The translations under genes were made by a program, and so were the position numbers. Positions 1 to 10,863 of a stretch of DNA of 64,000 nucleotides are shown here, in pieces. Every line of letters starts with the position of its first letter. Position 1 is the stretch's first letter. The notes beneath the pieces are model-generated. The model searched no databases and had not been told where the DNA came from. It saw only the letters and a program-made list of their open reading frames with translations. Location of the stretch: NCBI RefSeq assembly GCF_005047635.1, contig NZ_SUKC01000001.1, positions 372,001 through 436,000 on the forward strand, written 5' to 3'. The stretch comes from Arthrobacter sp. CAU 1506. GTDB taxonomy: Bacteria > Actinomycetota > Actinomycetes > Actinomycetales > Micrococcaceae.

Positions 1-146
1 GCCGACAACGGCAAATGCTCGCTCCCCTGATCCGGCTTTCCGGCGAGGCCGGGTCGTGCCGGCTGGGATGACTTCCCACTGACGGGCCGCGCCTGGTCGT
101 TCCGGCAGGATCGAATTTCACCCAAGGACGAGAAAGAGGCTTCAAG
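1..146 (+). other. left-edge region upstream of manA
   Basis: Frame 1 is open from the first base to a TGA at 28-30, so the last few codons of an upstream gene may lie here, but nine codons are too few to identify it. The rest is GC-rich spacer with weak inverted repeats. AGAGG at 135-139 sits seven bases before the manA ATG and is a plausible ribosome binding site. Confidence 0.3.
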
Positions 147-1424
147 ATGTACCGGTTGACCAATGTACTGCGACCCTACGCGTGGGGTTCGACGACGGCG
201 ATCGCCGAGCTGTTCGGCCGGGAACCCTCCGGCGGGCCGGAAGCAGAACTCTGGATCGGCGCGCATCCGGACTCCCCCTCCACGGTTCAGCTGGCCGACG
301 GGGACCAACCGCTGGACGAATTCATCAAGGAGAATCCGGGCGCCACCCTTGGCGAACCGGTGCTGGGCCTGTTCGGCGCCACCCTGCCCTTCCTGACCAA
401 GGTCCTCGCCGCCGATTCCGCCCTCTCGCTTCAGGTCCACCCCACGCTGGAGCAGGCAAAGTCCGGATTCGCGGCGGAAAACTCCGCCGGCATCTCCTTC
501 AACGACCCGCAGCGCAGCTACCGCGATGACAACCACAAGCCGGAGATGATCTTTGCGCTCAGCGACTTCCAGGCGCTGTGCGGTTTCCGTTCCCCGCGCG
601 ACGCCGCCCGGCTGCTGGCCGGCCTGCGGCCCAAGCTCGTTGAGTCCGGCGCCGGCCTTGAACTCCTGGACGAGGTGCTGCAGCTGCTGGAGGCCGGCGA
701 CGAAGAATCGGCCCTGCGAGGCGCTTTCGTCGCCCTGCTCGACGGCGGGGACCGCTCCGCCGCTTTGGCCACCGACACGGCCCGCGTCCTGGCGGCTGAA
801 CCCGCCGGAAGCCTGGGCAACGAATACGCAGCGGCCGCCCGTCTGGCAGAACTCTACCCAGGCGATCCTGGCGCCTTGATCTCGCTACTGCTGAACCTCG
901 TCACCCTCTCCCCCGGCCAGGCGCTGTGCTTGCCGGCCGGCAACATCCACGCCTACCTGCAGGGCCTTGGCGTCGAGGTCATGGCGACCTCGGACAACGT
1001 GCTGCGCGGCGGCCTCACGCCCAAGTACATCAACGTGCCGGAGCTGGTGAAGATCACCGATTTCCGCCCGATCACGCCTCCGTTCGTGGAACGCACCACC
1101 ACCGACGCGGGCCAGGAACTGTACTGCCCGCCGTTTGCCGAGTTCCAGCTCCAGCGCATTGAATTGTCCGACGGCGGCAACCCGGTGCCGCTGGCGCAGC
1201 ATGGTCCCACCATCGTGCTGGCGGTCTCCGGGAGCGTGCTGCTGGACTCGCCGAAATCCGACCTGACGATCAGCCGCGGCGAGGCCGCCTTCATTCCGGC
1301 TGCCGAACAGCCAGTGAACGTCCATCCGGCGGCCGGAACCGGTGCCGGCGCCGTGTTGTTTGCGGTCACCACGTCCGGCAGCACTCATGAATTCGACGAA
1401 CAACGAACGGGAGCAACACTTTGA
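147..1424 (+). CDS. manA: mannose-6-phosphate isomerase, class I
   Basis: Interconverts mannose-6-phosphate and fructose-6-phosphate in the cytosol, feeding GDP-mannose for mannolipids and wall glycans. At 425 aa it has the usual length of type I PMI. The zinc-site pattern is visible: QVH at residues 96-98, the NHKPEM signature at 129-134 and the GNIHAY histidine at 268. The TPKYINV segment typical of the family follows. The ATG at 147 has an AGAGG seven bases upstream. The stop overlaps the next start (TTGA), so it is probably cotranscribed with the FemX-like gene. The partner enzyme for GDP-mannose, a mannose-1-phosphate guanylyltransferase, lies far away at 56-57 kb. Confidence 0.95.
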   Translation: MYRLTNVLRPYAWGSTTAIAELFGREPSGGPEAELWIGAHPDSPSTVQLADGDQPLDEFIKENPGATLGEPVLGLFGATLPFLTKVLAADSALSLQVHPTLEQAKSGFAAENSAGISFNDPQRSYRDDNHKPEMIFALSDFQALCGFRSPRDAARLLAGLRPKLVESGAGLELLDEVLQLLEAGDEESALRGAFVALLDGGDRSAALATDTARVLAAEPAGSLGNEYAAAARLAELYPGDPGALISLLLNLVTLSPGQALCLPAGNIHAYLQGLGVEVMATSDNVLRGGLTPKYINVPELVKITDFRPITPPFVERTTTDAGQELYCPPFAEFQLQRIELSDGGNPVPLAQHGPTIVLAVSGSVLLDSPKSDLTISRGEAAFIPAAEQPVNVHPAAGTGAGAVLFAVTTSGSTHEFDEQRTGATL

Positions 1425-2458
1425 CCGCTTCGATCCTGCAGTCCGAACCGTGGGCCCGCTTCCAACGGAGCCTGGGCAAAGAGGTTTTTGAGCGCAGCGG
1501 AGACGGCTGGACCTTCCTGGCCATTACGGAAAAGACGCCGCTGGGCCGGTTCCTGTATGTCCCGTACGGCCCCGCGGCTGCAGACCACGCCGCACTGGTC
1601 CGCGCGCTGGCGGCCTTGCGTTCGCTGGCTGGCGAACAGCGCGCCCACTACGTGCGGATCGAACCCGTCGGCACGGACCTCGGCCAGCGGCCGCAGGCTG
1701 CGCTGCAATCCCTGGGCCTGGTCAAGGCCCCGGTGGACGTCCAGCCGAAACTGACCTGGATGCTGGATCTCAGCCAGCCGGAAGAGGACTTGCTGGCCGG
1801 CATGCGCAGCACCAGCCGAAACCTCTACCGAAACATCCACAAGAAGGGCGTCACCTTCGACGTCTCGACCGATCCCAAAGACATCGGCATTCTGCTGGGG
1901 TTCCTGCACGATGTCTCCGAGCGCGCCGATTTCAAGGCCCAGTCGGACGACTACTTGCGGCAGGCTGCCCGGAACCTGGTGCCGGCCGGCGCGGCCAAAA
2001 TCTTCATTGCGCGCTTGGAGGGAACGCCGATCGCGGCAGCGCTCTCCTACGACACGGAATCGACCCGGGTCTATGCCCACGCCGCCGCCGACGATGCCCA
2101 CCGCAAACTCAATGCCGGAATTCCGCTGGTGGTCACCATGATGATGGACGCCCGTGCCGCCGGCATCGACCGCTTCGATATGTGGGGCGTGAGCCCGGAA
2201 GACGAGCCCGACCATCAATGGGCCGGGTTCTCGCGGTTCAAACGGTCCTTCGGCGGCTATGAGGTCAGTTATCCGGGCAGCTGGGACCTGCCGGTCAACC
2301 AGCTCATGTACCGGGCCTACCTGCTCACCCGCCAGGCCCGCGAGTCGGCTGGCCCCGCCGTGCACAAGGCGCGCACCGCCGTCGTGCCCGCCGTGCACAA
2401 GGTGCGCAGCGCCGTCGTACCCTCCTTGCGGAAGCTGCGAAGCAAGCTGCCCCGCTGA
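1421..2458 (+). CDS. FemA/FemB/FemX-family peptidyltransferase-like protein
   Basis: FemABX enzymes use aminoacyl-tRNA to add residues to the peptidoglycan stem peptide and build the interpeptide bridge; the double GNAT fold acts at the cytoplasmic face. The 345-aa protein shows family features: an early W-x-R-F segment (SEPWARFQ), WMLDLSQPEEDLL and MRSTSRNLYRN near residues 110-130, and FDMWGVSPEDEPDHQWAGFSRFKRSFGG near 250-275. I choose the TTG at 1421 because it overlaps the manA stop. Oddly, the last 35 residues are a basic run of three near-repeats (PAVHKARTAVV, PAVHKVRSAVV, PSLRKLRSKL), possibly an amphipathic membrane- or RNA-contacting tail. The substrate residue cannot be told from sequence. 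Confidence 0.85.
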   Translation: MTASILQSEPWARFQRSLGKEVFERSGDGWTFLAITEKTPLGRFLYVPYGPAAADHAALVRALAALRSLAGEQRAHYVRIEPVGTDLGQRPQAALQSLGLVKAPVDVQPKLTWMLDLSQPEEDLLAGMRSTSRNLYRNIHKKGVTFDVSTDPKDIGILLGFLHDVSERADFKAQSDDYLRQAARNLVPAGAAKIFIARLEGTPIAAALSYDTESTRVYAHAAADDAHRKLNAGIPLVVTMMMDARAAGIDRFDMWGVSPEDEPDHQWAGFSRFKRSFGGYEVSYPGSWDLPVNQLMYRAYLLTRQARESAGPAVHKARTAVVPAVHKVRSAVVPSLRKLRSKLPR

Positions 2459-2499
2459 CCCGGCGTCGGCTGTCCCCGCCGGCGTGCCGGCGGGAACAG

Positions 2500-2535
2500 A
2501 AAACCCCGCACCAGCCTGGGCCGGTGCGGGGTTTT
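2500..2535. terminator. bidirectional intrinsic terminator between femX-like gene and glpX
   Basis: Perfect 13-bp arms (AAAACCCCGCACC at 2500-2512 and its complement at 2523-2535) with a T-run on either strand. It lies between two convergent genes. A second GC hairpin (CCCGCCGGC/GCCGGCGGG) precedes it at about 2476-2494. Confidence 0.9.
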
Positions 2536-2553
2536 CGTTATGCCGGTGGGCGG

Positions 2554-3675
2554 CTAGAGCTTCCGCTCGAAGCGGTCCCACTTGTATTCCTGGTGCTCAC
2601 CCTCGACGAAGCGGATGGTGCCGGACTTGGAACGCATCACGATCGACTGGGTCAGGACCTTGTGGTTCTTGTACCGGACGCCGCGCAGCAGGTCGCCGTC
2701 GGTGATGCCGGTGGCCACGAAGAAGCAGTTGTCGCTGGTGACCAGGTCATCGGTGGTCAGCACCCGGTCCAGATCGTGGCCGGCGTCGATGGCCTTTTGC
2801 TTTTCCTCGTCGCTGGTGGGCCAGAGCCGGCCCTGGATCACGCCGCCCAGCGACTTGATGGCGCAGGCCGTGACGATACCTTCCGGCGTGCCGCCGATGC
2901 CCATCAGGACATCCACGTCGGTGCCTTCGCGGGCCGCTGCGATGCCGCCGGCAACGTCGCCGTCCATGATGAATTTGGTGCGTGCTCCGGCAGCGCGGAT
3001 CTCCTCGACGTATGGCTTGTGCCGGTCGCGGTCCAGGATCATCACGTTGATCTGGTTGATCTTCTTGTTCTTGGCCTTCGCGATCAGGTGCAGGTTCTGC
3101 TTGATGGGCAGGCGCAGGTCCACCAGGTCCGCGGCTTCGGGGCCGGTGACCAGCTTCTCCATGTAGAACACGGCCGAGGGGTCGAACATGGTGCCGCGCT
3201 CGGAGACAGCCAGCACGGACAGCGCATTGTTGATGCCCAGCGCCGTCAGCCGGGTGCCGTCGATCGGGTCGACGGCGACGTCGCACTCGGCGCCCGTGCC
3301 GTCGCCGACCTTTTCGCCGTTGAACAGCATCGGGGCTTCGTCCTTTTCGCCCTCACCGATGACCACCACGCCGTTGAAGCTGACCGTGGACAGGAACGCC
3401 CGCATGGCGTCCACGGCTGCGCCGTCGGCGCCGTTCTTGTCTCCGTAGCCCACCCAGTGGCCGCCGGCAATCGCCGCGGCTTCGGTGACGCGCACCAGTT
3501 CCAGGGCCAGGTTGCGGTCCGGCTCGTTGTCGCCGACACGCATCGACGGGGGGAAGTTGGAAAAGGGATCAGCCTGGGCTTCGTGGGACACTTCGACCTC
3601 ATCTTCGAGTAGCTCTTCAGACAACACCGGCTGTGGTGCCGTGGTGGATGAATCTGCGGTGCGGACATCTTCCAT
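2554..3675 (-). CDS. glpX: class II fructose-1,6-bisphosphatase
   Basis: Hydrolyses fructose-1,6-bisphosphate to fructose-6-phosphate in gluconeogenesis; GlpX is the usual FBPase of actinobacteria. The protein carries [11 protein letters not shown] and DPIDGT, the metal and phosphate motifs of the lithium-sensitive phosphatase superfamily, and a GIGGTPEG loop. The 373 aa are some 30-40 longer than many GlpX proteins. The extra N-terminus (to about residue 44, before [11 protein letters not shown]) is acidic and low-complexity, so the true start could be internal; I keep the ATG at 3675. It is followed directly by the bidirectional terminator. Confidence 0.93.
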   Translation of the reverse strand: MEDVRTADSSTTAPQPVLSEELLEDEVEVSHEAQADPFSNFPPSMRVGDNEPDRNLALELVRVTEAAAIAGGHWVGYGDKNGADGAAVDAMRAFLSTVSFNGVVVIGEGEKDEAPMLFNGEKVGDGTGAECDVAVDPIDGTRLTALGINNALSVLAVSERGTMFDPSAVFYMEKLVTGPEAADLVDLRLPIKQNLHLIAKAKNKKINQINVMILDRDRHKPYVEEIRAAGARTKFIMDGDVAGGIAAAREGTDVDVLMGIGGTPEGIVTACAIKSLGGVIQGRLWPTSDEEKQKAIDAGHDLDRVLTTDDLVTSDNCFFVATGITDGDLLRGVRYKNHKVLTQSIVMRSKSGTIRFVEGEHQEYKWDRFERKL

Positions 3676-3787
3676 TGCTTTCGATCATAGTCGTCAGCAC
3701 CTGGGGATCCAGACGCGTCGCGGTCAGCGTCCCGCCGGTGGGCAGCCGCCGGTGTGCGCGCGGGCGGCGGGTATCTGAGATCATGGA

Positions 3788-4402
3788 GTGGTGAGTGAAG
3801 TACGTCCCGAGGAATCGACCGAAACGGCTGGATCGGCTGAATTGCCGGTCAAACCCGTGCTGACGGCCAAGCAGGCCAACCGGGCGAAAGCCCCGGTCGT
3901 GGGCATGCTGCTGGCCGTAGGGCTCACGCTGGCAGTGCTGCTGCCGGTGATGTTCCTGAACCCGGGCAGTAAGCCCGATGTCTACAAACGTAATATTGAC
4001 GTCCCGGGCGTCGCGCTGCAGGCCGAATCCACCGCTGGTTACCTGCCGCTCGCCGTTGACCTGCCGGACGGCTGGACCTCCAACTACGCCCGGTGGAACA
4101 CCGGTGGCACGGCCCAGGTACCGGCATGGGAAGTCGGCTACCTCACGCCCGGTGGGGAGTACATCGGGCTGGTCCAAACCGACAAGGCGAATCCCACCTG
4201 GATCGGCCAGACGACGGACTACGCACCCGTCACCGGCGACCGCAAGGCCGGGGCCAGCTGGGAACTGCGTGATGCCGGCAAGGGCGAGCGCAGCCTGGTG
4301 CTGGAGCGCGGCGATGTCACCGTCATCCTGAGCGGCACAGCGGAACTGGACGAATTCGACGTACTGGCCACCGCCGTCGCCAAAGAGCTGGACCGCAAGT
4401 AA
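3788..4402 (+). CDS. DUF4245 family membrane-anchored protein
   Basis: A 204-aa protein of unknown role, recognisable as DUF4245, a family commonly found beside glpX and fumC in actinobacteria. It has a short cytoplasmic N-terminus and one transmembrane helix at about residues 36-58 (VVGMLLAVGLTLAVLLPVMF), then an extracytoplasmic domain. There is no lipobox. Two adjacent GTG codons (3788 and 3791) are possible starts. It is divergent from glpX and precedes the carbonic anhydrase gene. The function is not known and none is inferred beyond an envelope location. Confidence 0.75.
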   Translation: MVSEVRPEESTETAGSAELPVKPVLTAKQANRAKAPVVGMLLAVGLTLAVLLPVMFLNPGSKPDVYKRNIDVPGVALQAESTAGYLPLAVDLPDGWTSNYARWNTGGTAQVPAWEVGYLTPGGEYIGLVQTDKANPTWIGQTTDYAPVTGDRKAGASWELRDAGKGERSLVLERGDVTVILSGTAELDEFDVLATAVAKELDRK

Positions 4403-4463
4403 CGAACGTCTCGGCGCGTCCCGGATGCACGGACCGTGCCGCTGCAAGCAGTAAGGTTGCTTC

Positions 4464-5078
4464 GTGCCCACCTCACTGACTCCCGCCCAAGCCTGGCAAA
4501 AACTTCTCGACGGCAATGCACGCTTTGTTGCAGGCACGTCGGTCCACCCCAACCAGGACGCCGCACGGCGCAGTTCGTTGGTCAACGAACAGAATCCTTT
4601 CGCCATCATCTTTGGCTGTTCCGACTCCCGCCTCGCGGCAGAGATCATTTTCGACCTGGGCCTGGGCGATGCCTTCGTGGTCCGCACTGCCGGCCACGTC
4701 CTCGGCGACTCGGTGATCGGCTCGCTGGAGTACGGCGTGGACGTGCTCAACGTCCCGCTGATCGTCATCCTGGGCCACGACAGCTGCGGCGCCGTCACCG
4801 CCGCCAAGGACACGGTGGACACCGGTGTGATGCCGCGCGGCTGGCTGCGTGACCTGGTGGAGCGGATCACTCCGTCGGTCCTGGCCGCCCGGCGTGCCGG
4901 ACACGACGACCTCAACGACATGGTGATCGAAAACGTGCGCCAGTCCTCCGAACGCCTGCTGGACAGCTCGCGCGCCATTTCTGAAGCCGTCGACGCCGGC
5001 CGGACCGCCGTGGTCGGCGTTGCCTACCGACTGGCGGACGGCCGCGCCGACCTGGTCGCAGGACACGGTTCGCTGTAG
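4464..5078 (+). CDS. beta-class carbonic anhydrase
   Basis: Zinc enzyme interconverting CO2 and bicarbonate, supplying bicarbonate to carboxylases. The 204-aa protein has the beta-class ligand set: GCSDSR with Cys52, Asp54 and Arg56, and GHDSCGAV with His105 and Cys108. No signal peptide is seen, so it is cytosolic. The GTG at 4464 has AAGG about eight bases upstream. Its length is normal for the family. It sits in the same orientation as DUF4245 and fumC. Confidence 0.93.
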   Translation: MPTSLTPAQAWQKLLDGNARFVAGTSVHPNQDAARRSSLVNEQNPFAIIFGCSDSRLAAEIIFDLGLGDAFVVRTAGHVLGDSVIGSLEYGVDVLNVPLIVILGHDSCGAVTAAKDTVDTGVMPRGWLRDLVERITPSVLAARRAGHDDLNDMVIENVRQSSERLLDSSRAISEAVDAGRTAVVGVAYRLADGRADLVAGHGSL

Positions 5079-5172
5079 CCCGGGCGGCCCCTCGCACGGG
5101 CCGCCGTCGCACCGCGGGCAGCGGGCGCAACACGATTCGGACCCGCGCCGCGGCGGGCATAAGCTTGGAGCC

Positions 5173-6600
5173 ATGACTTCTGCTGATTCTGCTGAATACC
5201 GCATCGAACACGACACCATGGGCGAGGTCCGGGTTCCGGTCAACGCCCTCTACCGTGCGCAGACCCAGCGCGCCGTCGAGAACTTCCCGATCTCCGGCAA
5301 GACGCTGGAGCGCGCCCACATCGAGGCCCTGGCCCGGATCAAGAAGGCTGCCGCCACCGCCAACGCCGAGCTGGGCGTGCTGGACGGCGAACTGGCCAAG
5401 GCGATCGCCGACGCCGCCGACCAGGTAGCCACCGGCCAGTACGACGGCGACTTCCCGATCGACGTCTTCCAGACCGGTTCCGGCACCTCCTCGAACATGA
5501 ACACCAACGAGGTTCTGGCCGAGCTCGCCACCCGCGCCCTGAAGGACGCCGGCAGCGACAAGACGGTCCACCCGAACGACCACGTGAACGCCTCGCAGTC
5601 CTCCAACGATGTGTTCCCGACCTCGGTGCACGTGGCAGCCACCTCGGCGCTGATCAACGACCTGATCCCGGCGCTGGACTACCTGGCTGCTTCGCTGGAG
5701 CGCAAGGCGGAGGAGTTCAAGGACGTAGTGAAGTCCGGCCGCACCCACCTGATGGATGCCACCCCGGTCACCCTGGGCCAGGAGTTCGGCGGTTACGCCG
5801 CACAGGTACGCTACGGCATCGAGCGCATTGAAGCCTCGCTGCCGCGCGTGGCCGAGGTCCCGCTGGGCGGCACCGCCGTCGGTACCGGCATCAACACACC
5901 GGCCGGGTTCCCGCAGCGCGTGATCGAGCTGCTGGCGGCCGACACCGGCCTGCCGCTGACCGAGGCCCGCAACCACTTCGAGGCGCAGGCCAACCGCGAC
6001 GGCCTGATCGAGGCCTCCGGCCAGCTGCGCAACATCGCCTACGGGTTCATGAAGATCAACAACGACCTGCGCTGGATGGGCTCCGGCCCCAACACCGGCC
6101 TGGGCGAGATCGCCATCCCTGACCTGCAGCCGGGCTCCTCGATCATGCCGGGCAAGGTCAACCCGGTCATCTGCGAGGCCGCCATCATGGTGGCCGCCCA
6201 GGTCGTGGGCAATGACACCACCATTGCCTTGTCCTCCACCAACGGCGCGTTCGAGCTGAACGTGGGCATTCCGGTCATGGCCGCCAACTTGCTGGAGTCC
6301 ATCCGCCTGCTGGCCAACACTTCCCGGGTCATGGCGGACAAGATGATCGACGGGCTGACCGCCAACGTGGAGCGCGCCCGCTTCCTGGCCGAGGCCTCCC
6401 CCTCGATCGTCACTCCGCTGAACAAGTACATCGGCTACGAAAACGCCGCCAAGATCGCCAAGCACTCGGTTAAGGAGGGCCTGACCGTGCGCGAGTCCGT
6501 CGTCGCGCTTGGCTTCCTTGAGCGCGGCGAACTGACCGAAGAGCAGTTGGATTCCGCCCTGGACGTGCTCTCCATGACGGTGCCGCCGCAGGCGAAGTAG
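5173..6600 (+). CDS. fumC: class II fumarate hydratase
   Basis: Iron-independent fumarase converting fumarate to malate in the TCA cycle. The 475-aa protein contains [13 protein letters not shown] near residue 100 and the superfamily signature [10 protein letters not shown] near 320. The frame stays open upstream to 5020, but I choose the ATG at 5173 because it has GGAG just upstream and gives the canonical N-terminus ([15 protein letters not shown]). A strong hairpin terminator follows at once. sdhCDAB, supplying its substrate, is in the same window at 57.8 kb. Confidence 0.97.
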   Translation: MTSADSAEYRIEHDTMGEVRVPVNALYRAQTQRAVENFPISGKTLERAHIEALARIKKAAATANAELGVLDGELAKAIADAADQVATGQYDGDFPIDVFQTGSGTSSNMNTNEVLAELATRALKDAGSDKTVHPNDHVNASQSSNDVFPTSVHVAATSALINDLIPALDYLAASLERKAEEFKDVVKSGRTHLMDATPVTLGQEFGGYAAQVRYGIERIEASLPRVAEVPLGGTAVGTGINTPAGFPQRVIELLAADTGLPLTEARNHFEAQANRDGLIEASGQLRNIAYGFMKINNDLRWMGSGPNTGLGEIAIPDLQPGSSIMPGKVNPVICEAAIMVAAQVVGNDTTIALSSTNGAFELNVGIPVMAANLLESIRLLANTSRVMADKMIDGLTANVERARFLAEASPSIVTPLNKYIGYENAAKIAKHSVKEGLTVRESVVALGFLERGELTEEQLDSALDVLSMTVPPQAK

Positions 6601-6623
6601 TCCACCGCTCCCCCGCGGGCTTC

Positions 6624-6657
6624 GGAGGGCGTTCCGGCTTCGGCCGGGACGCCCTCC
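6624..6657 (+). terminator. intrinsic terminator of fumC
   Basis: 15-bp stem (GGAGGGCGTTCCGGC with one G-U pair) around a TTCG tetraloop, 23 bases after the fumC stop and followed by GTTTG. Confidence 0.88.
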
Positions 6658-6660
6658 GTT

Positions 6661-6716
6661 TGTCTGGGTCGCCCCCGCTTGTCTGGGTCGCCCCCGCTTG
6701 TCTGGGTCGCCCTCCT
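6661..6716. repeat. 19-bp tandem repeat, three copies, after fumC terminator
   Basis: Units begin at 6661, 6680 and 6699. The first two are identical (TGTCTGGGTCGCCCCCGCT) and the third diverges near its end. They are contiguous, without spacers. The array sits between the fumC terminator and the tetR promoter region. Confidence 0.9.
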
Positions 6717-6763
6717 CTGCGCCGTCGTCCCCTCGCCGGCCGGATGTGGCCCAGACCACTTTG

Positions 6764-6788
6764 TTGCACTATTTACCAAATAGTGCAA
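6764..6788. promoter_or_regulatory. perfect palindrome, likely TetR-family operator
   Basis: 11-bp perfect inverted repeat TTGCACTATTT / AAATAGTGCAA with a 3-base centre (ACC), immediately upstream of the TetR-family coding region. Placement and symmetry are typical of an autoregulatory operator, and the neighbouring MFS gene would be the co-regulated target. The exact -10/-35 boxes are not clear. Confidence 0.75.
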
Positions 6789-6799
6789 AAGTACACTTC

Positions 6800-7480
6800 G
6801 TGCCAGATGATGCAAATAACGACGGCGGCGGCCTGCGCGAGCGCAAACGCGCCGCCACACGCTCAGCCATCACGGCCGCGGCCCGGCTGCTCACAGCCCG
6901 CAGCGGCATCAACGGGTTCACCGTCGAGCAGGTCTGCGAGCGCGCTGGCATCTCCCGGCGCACCTTCTTCAATTACTTCCCCACCAAGGAAGATGCCATC
7001 CTGGGCCACCCCGGCGATGACATTCCGGAGGCCCTGGCGGAAGCGTTTATTGCAGGCGGCGGCAGCACAGGGCCAGACGTGGTCTCCGACTCCCTCTGGC
7101 CGGACTTCATTGAACTGGCCGTCGGCATGATGGAGTCAATGGCCATGACCCGCGCGGAAGTCGTTGCCCTCAAGGATGCCATCACGGCCGAGCCCCGGTT
7201 GATGGAACAAGCCATGCACGGTTCCAGCGCCGTCGAGCAGCACTACGTGGCAATGCTGGCGGAACGGGAATCCTTGCCGGCCGATGACCCGAGGCTGCAG
7301 ATGGCCATCGGCGCCATGGCCAGCGTGGCCAAGTACGCCGGGACGATGTTCTTCGCGCCGGACAACTCACGCAGCTACCGCGACATCCTCACCTCCGCCA
7401 TCGAGGCGCTGGCAGCCGTCGCGCCGCGGCCCGGCGCCACCGGAGCGGTCCACCTTCCGCCCGCTCCGCCATCCGACTGA
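6800..7480 (+). CDS. TetR/AcrR-family transcriptional regulator
   Basis: One-component repressor with an N-terminal helix-turn-helix at about residues 15-60 (ITAAARLLTARSG, then FTVEQVCERAGISRRTFFNYFPTKEDAIL, split here) and a ligand-binding C-terminal domain. The frame is open upstream, but no upstream start looks credible: those codons run through the operator palindrome and the tandem repeat. I choose the GTG at 6800, giving 226 aa; this start is not certain and lacks a clear ribosome binding site. It lies 81 bases before an MFS exporter on the same strand, the common arrangement for a drug-inducible efflux pair. The ligand is unknown. Confidence 0.85.
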   Translation: MPDDANNDGGGLRERKRAATRSAITAAARLLTARSGINGFTVEQVCERAGISRRTFFNYFPTKEDAILGHPGDDIPEALAEAFIAGGGSTGPDVVSDSLWPDFIELAVGMMESMAMTRAEVVALKDAITAEPRLMEQAMHGSSAVEQHYVAMLAERESLPADDPRLQMAIGAMASVAKYAGTMFFAPDNSRSYRDILTSAIEALAAVAPRPGATGAVHLPPAPPSD

Positions 7481-7519
7481 CCACCGGCCGCCCCGAGCGG
7501 CCTGACTCCTGATTCCTGA

Positions 7520-9289
<1,770 letters not shown>

Positions 9290-9321
9290 GCTTTCCGCAT
9301 CGATCCAGAGTGTCCGTTTTT

Positions 9322-9353
9322 GGAGGGCTTCGTCCGTGAGGACGGGGCCCTCC
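9322..9353 (+). terminator. intrinsic terminator after the MFS gene
   Basis: Two-step stem: GGAGGGC/GCCCTCC enclosing CGTCC-GTGA-GGACG, 32 bases after the MFS stop, with GATTTTG just downstream. Confidence 0.75.
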
Positions 9354-9394
9354 AGCGATTTTGACCTTCGCAGGCTGAAACGATTGAAAATGGC

Positions 9395-9423
9395 TTGTGC
9401 CCTTGGTGGGCCGTCTCTAGTAT
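9395..9423 (+). promoter_or_regulatory. candidate promoter of the subtilase gene
   Basis: TTGTGC at 9395-9400 and TAGTAT at 9418-9423 are separated by 17 bases, a sigma70-type layout. The predicted start lies about 90 bases before the ATG at 9520. Confidence 0.4.
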
Positions 9424-9519
9424 GAGCGCACACGTGCCCCTTGGGCGGCCGGTGGAAGCCGGATGCGGCAGCTGCCAGATCCATCCCCGGGGACATGCCG
9501 AACTGCCCAGGAGGTCTCC

Positions 9520-10830
9520 ATGATTGGCGATTCGCAGACCCCGTCCCTGAGGACGGCCGACTATCCCCTGCCGGAACATCCGAAAACTACTGGACGCTAT
9601 ATCGTCGTCTTCGCCGACCGCTCCGATGACTGCGCCGGCATCCTGGCCGAGGCAGCAGGGCTTAATAACGTGACGGACAGCCGTGACTTCGGCACGCGTG
9701 GTGTGGATCCGGACATGGCCTCTGGCGCGGAGGCAACCCTCTTCGCGAACTTGGGCATCGCCGTCGTCGACGCCGCGCCTGACCAAATCGGTGCGCTCCA
9801 GGTGAGCTCGGCAGACAAACACCGGGTCCTTTCGGTCTCGCCCGAACTCATCCACGATGTGCTGGGGTCGGCCGACGACTACGTTGCCGGCTACCGCGAC
9901 GGCGTGGCCGACCTGGCCGGACGTCTGGCGGCAGGCCCGCACACTGGCCGGGACAGCGGTGCCGCACCTGCAGAGTTCGCCGACAACAACAACTTCACGT
10001 GGGGGCTTCAAGCGACCAGGGCCGTCTCATCCCCTTACTCCGGACAAGGGGTGCGGGTCGCGGTACTGGATACCGGCGTCGACGGCTCGCACCCGGATTT
10101 CGCCGGCCGGGGCATCACCAGCGCGTCCTTCGTCACCGGGGAGCCGCCCCAGGACGGGCACGGACACGGCACGCACTGTATCGGGATCGCGTGCGGCCCC
10201 AAGGTTCCCGGGACAGGTCCGCGCTACGGAGTGGCTCACGAAGCAGAGATCTTTGCCGGAAAGGTGCTCAGCAATGCCGGTTCCGGGACCGATGCAGGCA
10301 TCCTGGCCGGGATCGACTGGGCGGTGGGCAACAGTTGTGCCGTGATCTCCATGTCCTTGGGCGCCGATGTGGCACAGATCCATCCGCCCTACACCGCGGC
10401 CGGAAGCCGGGCGCTGGAACAGGGATCGTTGATCGTCGCGGCGGCGGGCAATAATGCCGACCGCCGGAAAGGAGACTTTGGATTTGTGGGCTCCCCGGCC
10501 AACAGCCCGTTCATCATGGCAGTGGCGGCCCTGGACCAGGCCCTCGACATCGCGTTCTTTTCAGCCCGCAGCCTCCCGCTGCGCGGAGGGCAGGTGGACA
10601 GCGCCGGTCCTGGAGTCTATGTGTACTCGTCCTGGCCCATGCCCAAGCGGTACAACACCATCAGCGGCACCAGTATGGCGACGCCGCATGCTGCCGGCGT
10701 GGCGGCGTTGTGGGCGCAATCTACCGGGCGGCGAGGACTGGAACTGTGGGCCACTCTGGTCCAGGAAGCCGAGCGTTTGCCCCTGCTGTCGGTCGACGTC
10801 GGCGCAGGGCTGGTGCTTGCCCCGCAATAA
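9520..10830 (+). CDS. S8-family serine peptidase (subtilase)
   Basis: A 436-aa subtilisin-like protease. The catalytic triad is intact: Asp in VLDTGVDGSHPDF, His in GHGTHCIGIA and Ser in SGTSMATPHAAG, with the oxyanion Asn in AAAGNN. The first ~120 residues (RYIVVFADRS onward) look like an I9-type propeptide. No signal peptide is visible, so it is either cytoplasmic or exported by a non-Sec route. I choose the ATG at 9520 because AGGAGG lies just upstream (9509-9514), although an in-frame ATG exists at 9463. A 79-aa protein with an I9-like pattern follows 33 bases later. Confidence 0.9.
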   Translation: MIGDSQTPSLRTADYPLPEHPKTTGRYIVVFADRSDDCAGILAEAAGLNNVTDSRDFGTRGVDPDMASGAEATLFANLGIAVVDAAPDQIGALQVSSADKHRVLSVSPELIHDVLGSADDYVAGYRDGVADLAGRLAAGPHTGRDSGAAPAEFADNNNFTWGLQATRAVSSPYSGQGVRVAVLDTGVDGSHPDFAGRGITSASFVTGEPPQDGHGHGTHCIGIACGPKVPGTGPRYGVAHEAEIFAGKVLSNAGSGTDAGILAGIDWAVGNSCAVISMSLGADVAQIHPPYTAAGSRALEQGSLIVAAAGNNADRRKGDFGFVGSPANSPFIMAVAALDQALDIAFFSARSLPLRGGQVDSAGPGVYVYSSWPMPKRYNTISGTSMATPHAAGVAALWAQSTGRRGLELWATLVQEAERLPLLSVDVGAGLVLAPQ

Positions 10831-10863
10831 TCACTTCCCCCGGCCACCCGCCGGAGACATATC

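Noticed and set aside
2524-3612. 362-aa open frame on the plus strand opposite glpX
   Set aside because: It is the exact antisense of a clearly homologous gene and is rich in Val/Asp/His patterns typical of a high-GC antisense shadow; no independent motif or ribosome binding site.
6661-6716. CRISPR-like repeats after fumC
   Set aside because: Only three contiguous units without spacers; an ordinary tandem repeat.
4912-6759. 615-aa minus-strand open frame over fumC
   Set aside because: Antisense shadow of fumC extending into the intergenic repeats; composition is Gly/His/Arg-rich without any domain.
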